Shown here piece by piece: positions 8,901-15,664 of a DNA stretch of 32,352 nucleotides. The notes beneath the pieces were generated by a model. The model was not told the origin of the DNA and ran no database searches. It was given only the letters and a program-made list of their open reading frames with translations. The stretch is from Deltaproteobacteria bacterium (GTDB taxonomy: Bacteria; Desulfobacterota; Syntrophia; Syntrophales; JAFGIO01), in contig JAFGIO010000246.1 in the NCBI GenBank assembly GCA_016929555.1, forward strand, positions 1 to 32,352. The letters run 5' to 3'. The first letter of the stretch is position 1, and each line of letters opens with the position of its first letter. The position numbers were made by a program, and so were the translations under genes.

Positions 8901-8995
8901 GGCGCCGCAGTTTCGCTGAAGTGGAATTGGGATTTACCCGGGAGGAAGCCATTGGTGAAGCGATTCGCTGCCTCCGCTGCGATGCGGAAATATAA
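5939..8995 (+). CDS. NuoF/HndC flavoprotein fused to a GltD/NfnB-like FAD-NADPH module
   Basis: 1018 residues in three parts. Residues 1-90: thioredoxin-like [2Fe-2S] domain with Cys11, Cys16, Cys48, Cys52. Residues about 100-520: NuoF core with the FMN/NADH motif GRGGAGFPTGLKW (166-178), CNADEGDPG, an SLBB domain and the [4Fe-4S] ligands Cys455, Cys458, Cys461, Cys501. Residues about 525-1018: instead of the usual ferredoxin tail, a GltD-type module with eight cysteines for two [4Fe-4S] clusters (531, 536, 544, 548, 583, 587, 591, 595), an FAD motif VIGAGPAG (635-642), a second nucleotide motif VIGGGNSA followed by YRRERKDMPA, which resembles the NADPH site of GltD/NfnB, and GGDAVTGPDTV. AAGGAGGA precedes the start. 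It probably exchanges electrons among NADH, NADPH and the formate dehydrogenase encoded next. Confidence 0.93.
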   Translation: MKVFRSHILVCGGTGCRASGSQNVKKALLAELINRNLSEEIKVVETGCNGFCAMGPIMVVYPDGVIYMLVQPEDIPELVEEHLVKGRILERLLYREPTTEAVIPTMQEIPFFALQELRVLRNRGLIDPEKIEEYIARDGYAGMAKALTEMTPEDIVKEMLASGLRGRGGAGFPTGLKWQFAAQSQGDTKYVLCNADEGDPGAFMDRSVLEADPHAVLEGMVIAARAIGSHQGYIYCRAEYPLAIQRLNIAIDQAREMGLLGTDILGTGFDFNLEIYQGAGAFVCGEETALMTSIEGKRGMPRPRPPFPAVAGLWQKPSILNNVETFANVGQIIFRGAQWFASVGTEKSKGTKVFALTGDVNNVGLVEVPMGTTLGTIVYDIGGGIPKGKKFKAAQLGGPSGGMIPVQHLNAPVDYEKVTELGAIMGSGGMIVMNEDSCAVDMARFFMDFCQDESCGKCTPCREGTKRMLEILNNITTGKSKEGDIELLEEMAAIIKDSALCGLGQTAPNPVLSTIRYFRQEYEDHILRHHCSAAVCSALFKSPCQHTCPIEMDIPSYIALIRAERFEDAYRILLRTNPFPSVCGRVCDHKCQSKCRRGKLDEPIAIKFLKRFITDNASRPKIEAVPVTRKEKIAVIGAGPAGLTAARDLAQRGYKVTVFEELSEPGGMLRWAIPSYRLPRDILAREIEDVRTLGVEICCNTRIGRDLSWEQVDTDYDYVYLAPGAHKSQKMDIPGEDLKGVYGGVEFLRDFNANEEDWLAGKKTLGSRVAVIGGGNSAIDAARVAARLGADVLILYRRERKDMPAAEEEIEAAEHEGIQIEYLVAPVKITEINGAVTGITCQRMKLGEFDRSGRKRPDPIAGSEYTVSVDSVIAAIGQIPDMTFVPGDSGVAVNRWSCFDLAGGSQSQTMNPKFFAGGDAVTGPDTVIGAIAAGHQAAKDIDAAIRAKNGEQPYEAPPEEKIDIPLIIDEETQEAPQTKMPEMAAAARRRSFAEVELGFTREEAIGEAIRCLRCDAEI

Positions 8996-9019
8996 CCTAT
9001 CCAAACGAAGGAGAATATC

Positions 9020-11716
9020 ATGAGCGGTATCAAACTCACGATCAACGGCCTTGAAGTCGAGGCGCAGCCGGGACAGACCGTTCTCGAGGTTGCCCGCGAC
9101 AACCACATCTATATCCCCACGCTTTGCCAGTATCCGGGCACCACCAATGTCGGCGCCTGCCGTGTCTGCCTGGTGGAGGTGGAAAACGCCCGGACGCTCG
9201 TCGCTTCCTGCTGCATGCCCGTTACATCCGGCATGGTTGTCAGAACGAACACCGAAAGGGTCAGAAAGGCCCAGCGCTTGATCGTGGAGCTCCTGTGGTC
9301 GTCGGGAGATCATAATTGCCTCACCTGCGAGCGCAACGGAAATTGCGAACTCCAGGACCTGGTATACTGGCTGAAGATCGACAAACCCCGTTTCAATATC
9401 GATCCTCCCGGTTATGAAATCGAGGCCACCAATACGATGATCCAGCGCGACCTCAACAAGTGCATCCTCTGCGGCCGCTGTGTTCGCGCCTGCAATGAAA
9501 TCCAGATCAACGAAGTTCTGGACTTCACCATGCGGGGGTCCGAAGCCAAAGTAGGTCCGGCCTTCGACCTCGATTATATTCAATCGGAGTGCGTCTTCTG
9601 CGGCGAATGCGTCAACGTCTGCCCCACCGGCGCCCTCACCTTCAAGCAGGCACGGTTCGCCGGACGGCCCTGGGAAATGAAAAAGGTCCGCACGACCTGC
9701 ACATACTGCGGCGTCGGCTGCCAGATGGATCTCAATGTCCATGAAGGAAAGATCGTCTCGGTCACCGGCAACCGCGAATACGGCACACCCAATACCGGAA
9801 GCCTCTGCGTCAAGGGGCGCTTCGGGGTCGATTTCGTTCATCATCAAGACCGGCTGAAAAAACCGCTCCTGAGACGGCAGAAGGGCGGCGAGTTGACCGA
9901 GGCAAGTTGGGACGAGGCCATCGACTTCGTCGCCGAAAGGCTGTCGGCCCTCAAGAAGGAATACGGCTCCGACAGCATTGCGGGGCTCTCTTCCGCCCGC
10001 TGTACGAATGAGGAAAATTACCTTTTCCAGAAATTCATGAGGGCGGTGATCGGATCGAGACACGTCGATCACTGCGCCCGTCTCTGACACTCCGTAACGG
10101 TGGCCGGTCTGGCCGCCGCATTCGGCAGTGGCGCCATGACGAATTCCATCGACGAGATCGAATTCACCGAGGTGATCCTGGCAACGGGCACGAACACGAC
10201 GGAGAACCACCCCATCATAGGCATGAAGGTGAAGCGGGCGGTCCGCCAGCAGGGCGCGAAGCTGATCGTCATCGATCCCCGCGAGATCGCCCTGACCAAG
10301 TACGCCGACATCTGGCTACGCCAGAAGCCGGGCACCGATGTGGCCGTTCTCAACGGCCTCATGAACGTCATCATCAGCGAGAAACTCTACGACAAGCCAT
10401 ATGTGGAAGAACGCACCGAGGGTTTCGAGGCGTTGGCGAAGGTCGTGGAGAAATACACTCCGGACTACGTGGAGCGGATCTCGGGGGTCCCGGCGGAAGA
10501 TCTCAAGGCGGCAGCCCGGCTCTATGCCAAGGCGAACCGGGCCTCGATCCTTTATTCCATGGGCATCACACAGCACATCTCCGGAACGGACAACGTCAAA
10601 TCCGTTGCCAACCTGGCCATGCTCTGCGGCAACGTGGGCATAGAGGGAGGCGGCGTCAATCCCTTACGGGGCCAGAACAACGTCCAGGGCGCCTGCGATA
10701 TGGGCTGCCTGCCCAACGTGTTGCCCGCCTACCAGCCTGTCGGCAACGATGAGGCGCGGGCAAAGTTCGAGAAGGCCTGGGGGGTTGCCCTGCCGGCAAC
10801 GCCGGGACTGACCATCATGGAGATGATGAATGCGGCCCATGCGGGAGACCTCAAAGCCCTGTATATCATGGGTGAAAATCCCATGCTCTCCGACCCGGAT
10901 CTGGCCCATGTAGAGGAATCCCTGAGAAACCTCGATCTGCTGATCGTTCAGGACATCTTCCTGTCGGAGACGGCGGCCCTGGCGGACGTGGTCCTTCCCT
11001 GCGCCAGTTTCGCCGAAAAGGACGGCACCTTCACAAACACGGAACGCCGGGTCCAGCGGATCCGGAAGGCCGTCGAAGCGCCGGGAGAAGCAAAGGCCGA
11101 CTGGGAGATCATCACCGCCCTTTCCAACCGGATGGGGTATGCCATGCCCTATACGTCCGCCGAGATGATCATGGAGGAAATCAACCAACTAACACCCAGT
11201 TACGCCGGGATCACCTATGGAAGGATCGAGAGGGAAGGACTTCAGTGGCCCTGCCCCAATACGGATCACCCGGGGACACAATACCTGCACAAGGACCGAT
11301 TCACCCGCGGACGCGGTCTCTTCCATGCCGTTGAGTACGTCCCCCCGGCGGAACTTCCCGATCAGGATTACCCGCTGATCCTTTCTACGGGCCGGGTTCT
11401 CTATCAGTATCACACAGGCACCATGACCCGGCATTCAAAGGGAACCACGGAACGCTATCCCGAGAACCTCCTGGAGATTCACCCGAACGATGCCACAAAA
11501 TACGGGATCAAGGATGGCTCCCTCGTAAAGGTGGCCTCGCGGCGGGGTAAGGTAAAAATCAAGGCCGCCGTCTCGCAACGTTCCCCAGAGGGAACCGTCT
11601 TCATGACTTTCCATTTCCGGGAAGCGGCTGCGAATCTGCTGACGAATCCCGCCCTGGATCCCGTGGGTAAGATTCCGGAATACAAGGTCTGCGCCGTCCG
11701 GGTTGAAGCGGCGTGA
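9020..11716 (+). CDS. fdhA: Formate dehydrogenase catalytic subunit, selenocysteine-containing
   Basis: An 898-residue molybdo/tungsto-bis-MGD formate dehydrogenase whose reading frame crosses an in-frame TGA (10085-10087), read as Sec356. The context HCARL[12 protein letters not shown] is the FdhF/FdhA active-site motif, and the downstream frame continues without shift through [12 protein letters not shown]-terminal ferredoxin region: [2Fe-2S] Cys36, 47, 50, 64; NuoG-like H98/C100/C103/C109; two [4Fe-4S] sets (148, 151, 154, 158 and 191, 194, 197, 201). Catalytic domain: [4Fe-4S] Cys227, 230, 234, 263. The C-terminal molydopterin-dinucleotide-binding domain begins near [17 protein letters not shown]. 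It has AAGGAG 7 nt before the ATG and no twin-arginine signal, so it is cytoplasmic. It oxidises formate or reduces CO2, with the NuoE/NuoF subunits as electron partners. Automatic callers will split or truncate it at the TGA. Confidence 0.96.
10085..10118 (+). promoter_or_regulatory. UGA selenocysteine codon and bacterial SECIS hairpin
   Basis: Just after the TGA, CGGTGGCC (10098-10105) pairs with GGCCGCCG (10111-10118) through eight base pairs, one of them U-G, and presents the loop GGTCT (10106-10110). The loop starts 18 nt after the TGA, the same spacing and the same GGUCU apical sequence as I recall for the Escherichia coli fdhF SECIS bound by SelB. The element lies within coding sequence, as bacterial SECIS elements do. 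Confidence 0.92.
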
Positions 11717-11785
11717 TGAAATCGGGGTACAGAGACCAAACGTCGGCACCCGGCAGTTTTTTAAAAGGGAATGCCGAATAGGAAA

Positions 11786-11821
11786 GGGGGGGCTCAGAGG
11801 CGCCCCTCCGAGGATTCTTTA
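11786..11821 (+). terminator. Hairpin after fdhA, first of a tandem pair
   Basis: GGGGGGGC (11786-11793) pairs with GCCCCTCC (11802-11809), one G-U pair, loop of 8 nt. It is followed by AGGATTCTTTA rather than a clean T-run. Its place 70 nt after the fdhA stop suggests a transcription end or an RNA-stability stem, but the weak U tract keeps this tentative. Confidence 0.4.
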
Positions 11822-11826
11822 AACGG

Positions 11827-11871
11827 GCCGGGGGAAAGTGGCGTCGGATTGCGCCGTCACTTTCCCCCGGC
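11827..11871. terminator. Strong hairpin between convergent fdhA and the membrane-protein operon
   Basis: A perfect 14-bp inverted repeat GCCGGGGGAAAGTG/CACTTTCCCCCGGC (11827-11840 with 11858-11871) lies between convergent genes, 9 nt beyond the stop of the 47-residue minus-strand gene. It is followed on the plus strand by the same AGGATTCTTTA as the preceding hairpin (11872-11882). Symmetry and position suit a bidirectional terminator, though neither side has a classic T-run. Confidence 0.5.
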
Positions 11872-11879
11872 AGGATTCT

Positions 11880-12023
11880 TTACGCGAATGCCGAGGTGGT
11901 CGCGATCAGCAACCCTGCGGCAAAGACAATCAGTCCCACACCCGCTCCTCCCGCCGTCGCCAGGATGGGAGCCAGCCCAAGCATCAGAAACCCAAAGATA
12001 AATCTTCCTTCTCTTCCTTCCAT
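11880..12023 (-). CDS. Small membrane protein, 47 residues
   Basis: An ATG at 12021-12023 with AAGGAG 7 nt upstream opens a 47-codon frame ending in TAA at 11880-11882. The peptide has a charged start (MEGREGRF) followed by about 38 almost uncharged residues: IFGFLMLGLAPILATAGGAGVG, then LIVFAAGLLIATTSAFA, which reads as two short or one long membrane segment with a small-residue turn. It begins 10 nt after the OB-fold gene stop, so it is probably the last gene of the FNT operon. I do not recognise a family; a small partner or stabilising peptide of the neighbouring membrane proteins is possible. Confidence 0.65.
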   Translation of the reverse strand: MEGREGRFIFGFLMLGLAPILATAGGAGVGLIVFAAGLLIATTSAFA

Positions 12024-12033
12024 GATATTCTCC

Positions 12034-12504
12034 TTAACCTTCAATTCTTTTGACGCTGACGGCGGATATGGCGAGCCGTGTTTTCGTCAGCGGATACTTC
12101 ATCACAACCCCGATCGCCTCCACCTTGTCCCCGATGACCACCTTGTTTTCCGGTGCGGTGAACATGATGACCCGCATCTGTGCCGTCGCGTCTTCAATGT
12201 GAAAGTGAGGCCTGTTGAGCCAACCGAAGCTGATCTTTCGAACCTCACCCGATATGCGTACAGCCTCTCCGATCATCGCCGCAGAGATTTTCCCGATCTT
12301 GCAAGCGCGCACCTTTGCGACGGACTGCTCATGCGCCTGTTCAAAGCTCCTGCGGCTCATCCATGCCAAGGTCATGGGGATGACCAGCAGCATGATCAGA
12401 CCGGGAACGGCATACAACAGAAAATGCGGGTCGCCCGTCGATGCGTAATGGAGGGCCACCGCCGCCGCACAGATAAAAAACGCTAACCAGGCAAGTATTG
12501 ACAT
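12034..12504 (-). CDS. Membrane-anchored OB-fold protein, function unknown
   Basis: 156 residues. Two N-terminal membrane segments (about residues 3-19 and 27-48) lead into a short linker (SRRSFEQAHEQSVAKVRACKIGKI) and a C-terminal beta-rich domain with ISGEVRKISFGWLNRPHFHIEDATAQMRVIMF and DKVEAIGVVMKYPLT, which has the rhythm of an OB fold as in NfeD-like or nucleic-acid-binding OB proteins. It lies 9 nt after the FNT channel gene and 10 nt before the 47-residue gene, all on the minus strand. Function unknown; association with the channel is inferred only from linkage. Confidence 0.75.
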   Translation of the reverse strand: MSILAWLAFFICAAAVALHYASTGDPHFLLYAVPGLIMLLVIPMTLAWMSRRSFEQAHEQSVAKVRACKIGKISAAMIGEAVRISGEVRKISFGWLNRPHFHIEDATAQMRVIMFTAPENKVVIGDKVEAIGVVMKYPLTKTRLAISAVSVKRIEG

Positions 12505-12513
12505 CCGTTACGC

Positions 12514-13386
12514 CTACTCCACGGGCAAATCCTTCCTGAACATCATGAAGTATGCCACTCCAATGAAGAGAAAACCGCCAAAGATATTCCCTATCGTGAC
12601 GGGTATGAGGTTCCAGAACCAGACATCGGACCAGGGAAGACCTCCGTTGGCAAGGAGAAGCCCCCCCTTCTGCGCGATAACGGCAGGATACCAGTCGCAT
12701 AAGAACTTCCCTGCGGGAAGAAAATACATATTGGCCACGCAATGCTCGAAGCCTGAGGAGACGAAGGCCATGATCGGAAACCAGATACCGAAAAACTTGC
12801 CAATCACATCGTCCGCCGTGATGGCGAGAAGAATGGCGATGTTGACCAGAAAGTTACAACCGATAGCTTTCAGGAAACAGGACCAGAGTCCCATGGCCCC
12901 GACGGCCTTGTATTCGAGAATTTTCCCCGTCGCTATGCCCACCGCGGTCATACCGAAGGCATTGACCGTCATGGTGCCATCGGCCTGTCCGCTCACGAAT
13001 GGACCCATGGTCATGACATAGGCATACGCCAGTGAGCCTACGAGGTTGCCCACATATACCCACACCCAGTTTCGGATCACGTCGCCCCAGGTGACCTTCT
13101 TCATCATGGCGGCCATGGGCACGATCATACAGTCACCGGTAAAGAGTTCCATACCGGTCAGGACGATGGCGATCAGGCCGACGGGGAATACGGCCCCACC
13201 AACAAGTTTTGCGATTCCCGGGGTTGCTACACCCGTTACGCATACTGTGCAAAGTGCTCCTCCGATTGCGATGTACGCACCCGCCATGAATCCTCTGAGC
13301 AACAGGTTGAAGATGGAGAGCTTCGCCTTGCCAACTCCCGCAGTACCGATGAGAGAAACCATTTTTGCCGGGGGATTAAAAGCCAT
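12514..13386 (-). CDS. Formate/nitrite transporter family channel (FocA/NirC/FdhC-like)
   Basis: 290 residues with six predicted membrane helices. The FNT signature segment GFEHCVANMYFLPAGK contains the conserved central-pore His (about His215), and the N-terminal half has ELFTGDCMIVP with the conserved Thr of the constriction. The ATG at 13384-13386 is chosen because GAGGAGG sits about 10 nt upstream; a further ATG at 13404 overlaps that ribosome site. FNT proteins move formate, nitrite, lactate or hydrosulfide with or without H+. With a formate dehydrogenase operon ending 0.8 kb away and converging, formate is the best guess. A larger than usual loop sits between helices near PFVSGQADGTM. 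First gene of a three-gene operon. Confidence 0.92.
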   Translation of the reverse strand: MAFNPPAKMVSLIGTAGVGKAKLSIFNLLLRGFMAGAYIAIGGALCTVCVTGVATPGIAKLVGGAVFPVGLIAIVLTGMELFTGDCMIVPMAAMMKKVTWGDVIRNWVWVYVGNLVGSLAYAYVMTMGPFVSGQADGTMTVNAFGMTAVGIATGKILEYKAVGAMGLWSCFLKAIGCNFLVNIAILLAITADDVIGKFFGIWFPIMAFVSSGFEHCVANMYFLPAGKFLCDWYPAVIAQKGGLLLANGGLPWSDVWFWNLIPVTIGNIFGGFLFIGVAYFMMFRKDLPVE

Positions 13387-13582
13387 AAAAGAATACCTCC
13401 TCAATCCATAATAGTTTTGTTAGAAAAGGTCCCGCTTCTGGGGACATTCACATTCCAGAACATCTTTTCGAACAACACGATCGTATTGCCGCACCAACGT
13501 CATCCCTCACATTTTATAATACTGAAATTAAAATCAGTAGATGTGTAATGATGCAGGTATATATGAAAGGATCTACCTTGCC

Positions 13583-13825
13583 CTAACTTGCAAAGGCTTC
13601 TTTGACTTCTTTCTTCCAGATGCAAAGGAGTTTTTCTCCGTGGGGTTGGCATTGAACCAACTCCCATTCGCTTTCGCCCTCCTTGTCGAGGAGACCTTTG
13701 AAGTTATCCTGACTGCCCGGTATGCCATCAACGACGCAGGTTCCCTTATCGTTACATGAAATGGCCTCTGGCGGGATCAGGCGGTCCAGATCGATGATAC
13801 TTGTCTTGTACTTCCATCTTGCCAT
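13583..13825 (-). CDS. Small DUF4177-like protein
   Basis: 80 residues. The opening MARWKYKTSIID and the later SEWELVQCQPHGEKLLCIWKKE fit the DUF4177 pattern (WxYK ... GWELV ... FKR), whose function is unknown. Four cysteines occur as two loose pairs (SCNDKGTC and QCQPHGEKLLC), and the protein is soluble. The second of two adjacent ATGs (13823-13825) is used because AAGGAGG lies 7 nt before it and only 1 nt before the first. It is separated by about 200 nt from the FNT gene downstream and appears to be transcribed alone. Confidence 0.75.
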   Translation of the reverse strand: MARWKYKTSIIDLDRLIPPEAISCNDKGTCVVDGIPGSQDNFKGLLDKEGESEWELVQCQPHGEKLLCIWKKEVKEAFAS

Positions 13826-13857
13826 GATCATACCTCCTTAAATGATTTAGATGTGCG

Positions 13858-13886
13858 TCGATACTATAATGTGTCAATACTGTCAA
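13858..13886 (-). promoter_or_regulatory. Candidate promoter of the DUF4177-like gene
   Basis: On the minus strand a perfect TTGACA (13881-13886) is followed after 17 nt by TATCGA (13858-13863), about 33 nt before the start codon. A second TTGACA copy lies 9 nt further on (13872-13877). The -10 is weak, so the assignment rests mainly on the -35 and position. Confidence 0.4.
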
Positions 13887-14017
13887 CTCATTTGTGCAGG
13901 TTAACGTTGTAAGAATCTTCCAGCCGTCACGTAACGTCAGGGGCCGATCCGCGAAGGGATTCCCCATTGGCCGCGATCCATCAGCCGGAACGCCGCCGAC
14001 GCCGCATTACCGGTTTT

Positions 14018-14046
14018 TTGTCTTGACAATGACGGACCTGTATCAT
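14018..14046 (+). promoter_or_regulatory. Promoter of the FAD-dependent oxidoreductase gene
   Basis: TTGTCT (14018-14023), a 17-nt spacer and TATCAT (14041-14046) match sigma-70 hexamers at four and five of six positions. The start point would fall near 14053, inside the dyad at 14050-14067, leaving a leader of about 160 nt before the ATG at 14217. The interval 13826-14216 between the two divergent genes otherwise holds only these regulatory signals. Confidence 0.55.
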
Positions 14047-14049
14047 AAC

Positions 14050-14067
14050 TAAACAAGCAATTGTTTA
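14050..14067. promoter_or_regulatory. Perfect dyad, probable operator at the transcription start
   Basis: TAAACAA and its exact complement TTGTTTA flank GCAA (14050-14056, 14057-14060, 14061-14067). The dyad begins three bases after the -10 and would cover the transcription start, which is where repressors of the TetR or related dimeric families often bind. No regulator gene is adjacent, so the binder is unknown. Confidence 0.55.
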
Positions 14068-14216
14068 TTCGTACTTCACACGAGTGAGAACGATCATGAA
14101 GATCCATGAAGCCCACCGACCCTTCCTTGGAAGGAAGAACTGGAAGCATTTCCTGTAAGCAATTCTTTGACGCAGAATCGGCGGGAAATATAACGATCAG
14201 AAGAAAGGGTTCAGCA

Positions 14217-15608
14217 ATGGCAGAGTATGACGCAATCATCATCGGAACGGGAATCGGCGGGGCGGCCATCGGCGCTCTTCTGGCACATGACGGCAGGAAG
14301 GTGCTCATCCTGGACAAGAACAAGATCGTGGGAGGCCGCTGCACCTCCTATGAACACAAGGGATTCACCCTGGATCTGGGCGTTCACCTATTCGGGGTGG
14401 GCGACAAGGGATCTCTTGGAGAAGTTCTCCGGATGACGGGTGCGCCCGATGCGATCGACTGGGTCACGATCCGAAGGTCCTCTCAGCAGGTGGGCGGTGA
14501 AACGAAAAAGTATTCCCAGAAAGACATGGTGAAGTCCCTGCCCGCCGATGAACAGACCAACCTGACCAACCTCTTTGCCAGGGTGCATATGATAACGGAC
14601 AGAGAGATCGATGAACTCTGGTACACGCCCGTCGAGACGTGGATGAATGAATTTACGAGGCACCCCCTGGCGCACGCCTTCATAGGCTCCATTGTCGGAC
14701 AGTACTTCTGCGTCCCCAGCCCGGAGGCCAGCGCCGCCGAATTCATCAAGTGTTTCAAGGAAGTGTTGGTTGCCCGATCAAGCGCCTACCCGAAGGGCGG
14801 CTGCATCGCGATCCCCAAGGCCTACCTTTCGGTGGCCGAGAAACACGGCGGTGAAATTAGATTGGGCGCCGATGTGAAAAACATCACGGTGGAAGAGGGA
14901 GCGGCGGTCGGCGTCCGCCTGAAGGACGGCTCCGAACTGCGCGCGCCGGTCATCATCAGCAACGCCGACATCAAGGCCACCGTCAGGGATCTGGTCGGTC
15001 CCGAGCATTTCCCCAAGGCGTACGCGGATGAGATCATGAATCTCACCTATGCCGATTCCTGCATCATGTTCAAGATCGGCCTGAAGGAGAGGATCACGGA
15101 CGATCAGCTTCGCATGTACATGCCCGACGACAGGACCCCCCTGAACAAGGCCTCCGAGGAAGGGAAACCCGACGCCGCTCCTGCAAAGGTGGGGGGGATG
15201 ATCGTTGTGCCGACGAATTTCGATACCTCCCTGGGCCCCGACGAAGACAAGCAGCTCATCTGCTTCGGCACGGGAATCCGTACCACGGGAGACTGGCGGA
15301 AACGGGACTGGGATGCCTGGCATAAGGCCCTTCGCGATTCCATATACAGCGCCTTCCCTGAGGCACAGGACAAGGTCCTGTGGGAAAAAATGGATACACC
15401 CCAATTGGTCGACGCTTACGCCGGAGAGGAAGGAAACATCATCGGTGTCGGACAGACGGTCGATCAGATACACAAACGCCGTCCCTCCGTGGTCAGTCCG
15501 TTGAAGGGATTGTACTACAGTTCCGCCGAAGCCGGAGGCCACGGCATCGGCACGGAGCTTGCGGCCAGCAGCGCTATGGAATTATTTGCGGCATTGAAAT
15601 CGCAATAG
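14217..15608 (+). CDS. FAD-dependent oxidoreductase, phytoene desaturase/retinol reductase-like
   Basis: 463 residues of the NAD(P)/FAD-dependent amine-oxidase-like superfamily (COG1233 type). The N-terminal Rossmann motif IIIGTGIGGAAIGALLAH (residues 6-23), the acidic LILDK, and GGRCTSYEHKGFTLDLGVHLF are clear; the C-terminal FAD motif is LKGLYYSSAEAGGHGIGTE. ATG at 14217 has AAAGGG 7 nt upstream and begins directly at the FAD domain; an upstream in-frame ATG at 14106 would add 37 residues of non-domain sequence. Members desaturate or saturate isoprenoids and other lipids; the substrate here is unknown. It is transcribed alone, with a promoter, operator-like dyad and terminator of its own. 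Confidence 0.88.
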   Translation: MAEYDAIIIGTGIGGAAIGALLAHDGRKVLILDKNKIVGGRCTSYEHKGFTLDLGVHLFGVGDKGSLGEVLRMTGAPDAIDWVTIRRSSQQVGGETKKYSQKDMVKSLPADEQTNLTNLFARVHMITDREIDELWYTPVETWMNEFTRHPLAHAFIGSIVGQYFCVPSPEASAAEFIKCFKEVLVARSSAYPKGGCIAIPKAYLSVAEKHGGEIRLGADVKNITVEEGAAVGVRLKDGSELRAPVIISNADIKATVRDLVGPEHFPKAYADEIMNLTYADSCIMFKIGLKERITDDQLRMYMPDDRTPLNKASEEGKPDAAPAKVGGMIVVPTNFDTSLGPDEDKQLICFGTGIRTTGDWRKRDWDAWHKALRDSIYSAFPEAQDKVLWEKMDTPQLVDAYAGEEGNIIGVGQTVDQIHKRRPSVVSPLKGLYYSSAEAGGHGIGTELAASSAMELFAALKSQ

Positions 15609-15632
15609 CCTTCTCGTGACGGCAGGCAGATG

Positions 15633-15664
15633 GAGAGGGGCACGATGCGGCTCCTCTCTTTTTT
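15633..15664 (+). terminator. Rho-independent terminator of the FAD oxidoreductase gene
   Basis: GAGAGGGGC (15633-15641) pairs with GCTCCTCTC (15650-15658), nine pairs including one G-U, followed by six T residues (15659-15664). It starts 24 nt after the stop codon. The T-run overlaps the stop codon of the convergent kinase gene. Confidence 0.88.

Noticed and set aside
10085-10087. Nonsense mutation or frameshift making fdhA a pseudogene
   Set aside because: The frame is unchanged across the TGA, the TGA sits at the active-site Sec position, and a well-formed SECIS follows at the right distance.
8237-10210. 657-codon minus-strand open frame
   Set aside because: Antisense to the NuoF-GltD fusion and formate dehydrogenase, both firmly identified; no domain or ribosome site supports it.
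13520-13539. AT-rich dyad TACTGA/TCAGTA with an adjacent TATAAT
   Set aside because: No acceptable -35 on either strand at normal spacing and about 130 nt from the FNT start; too weak to call a promoter or operator.
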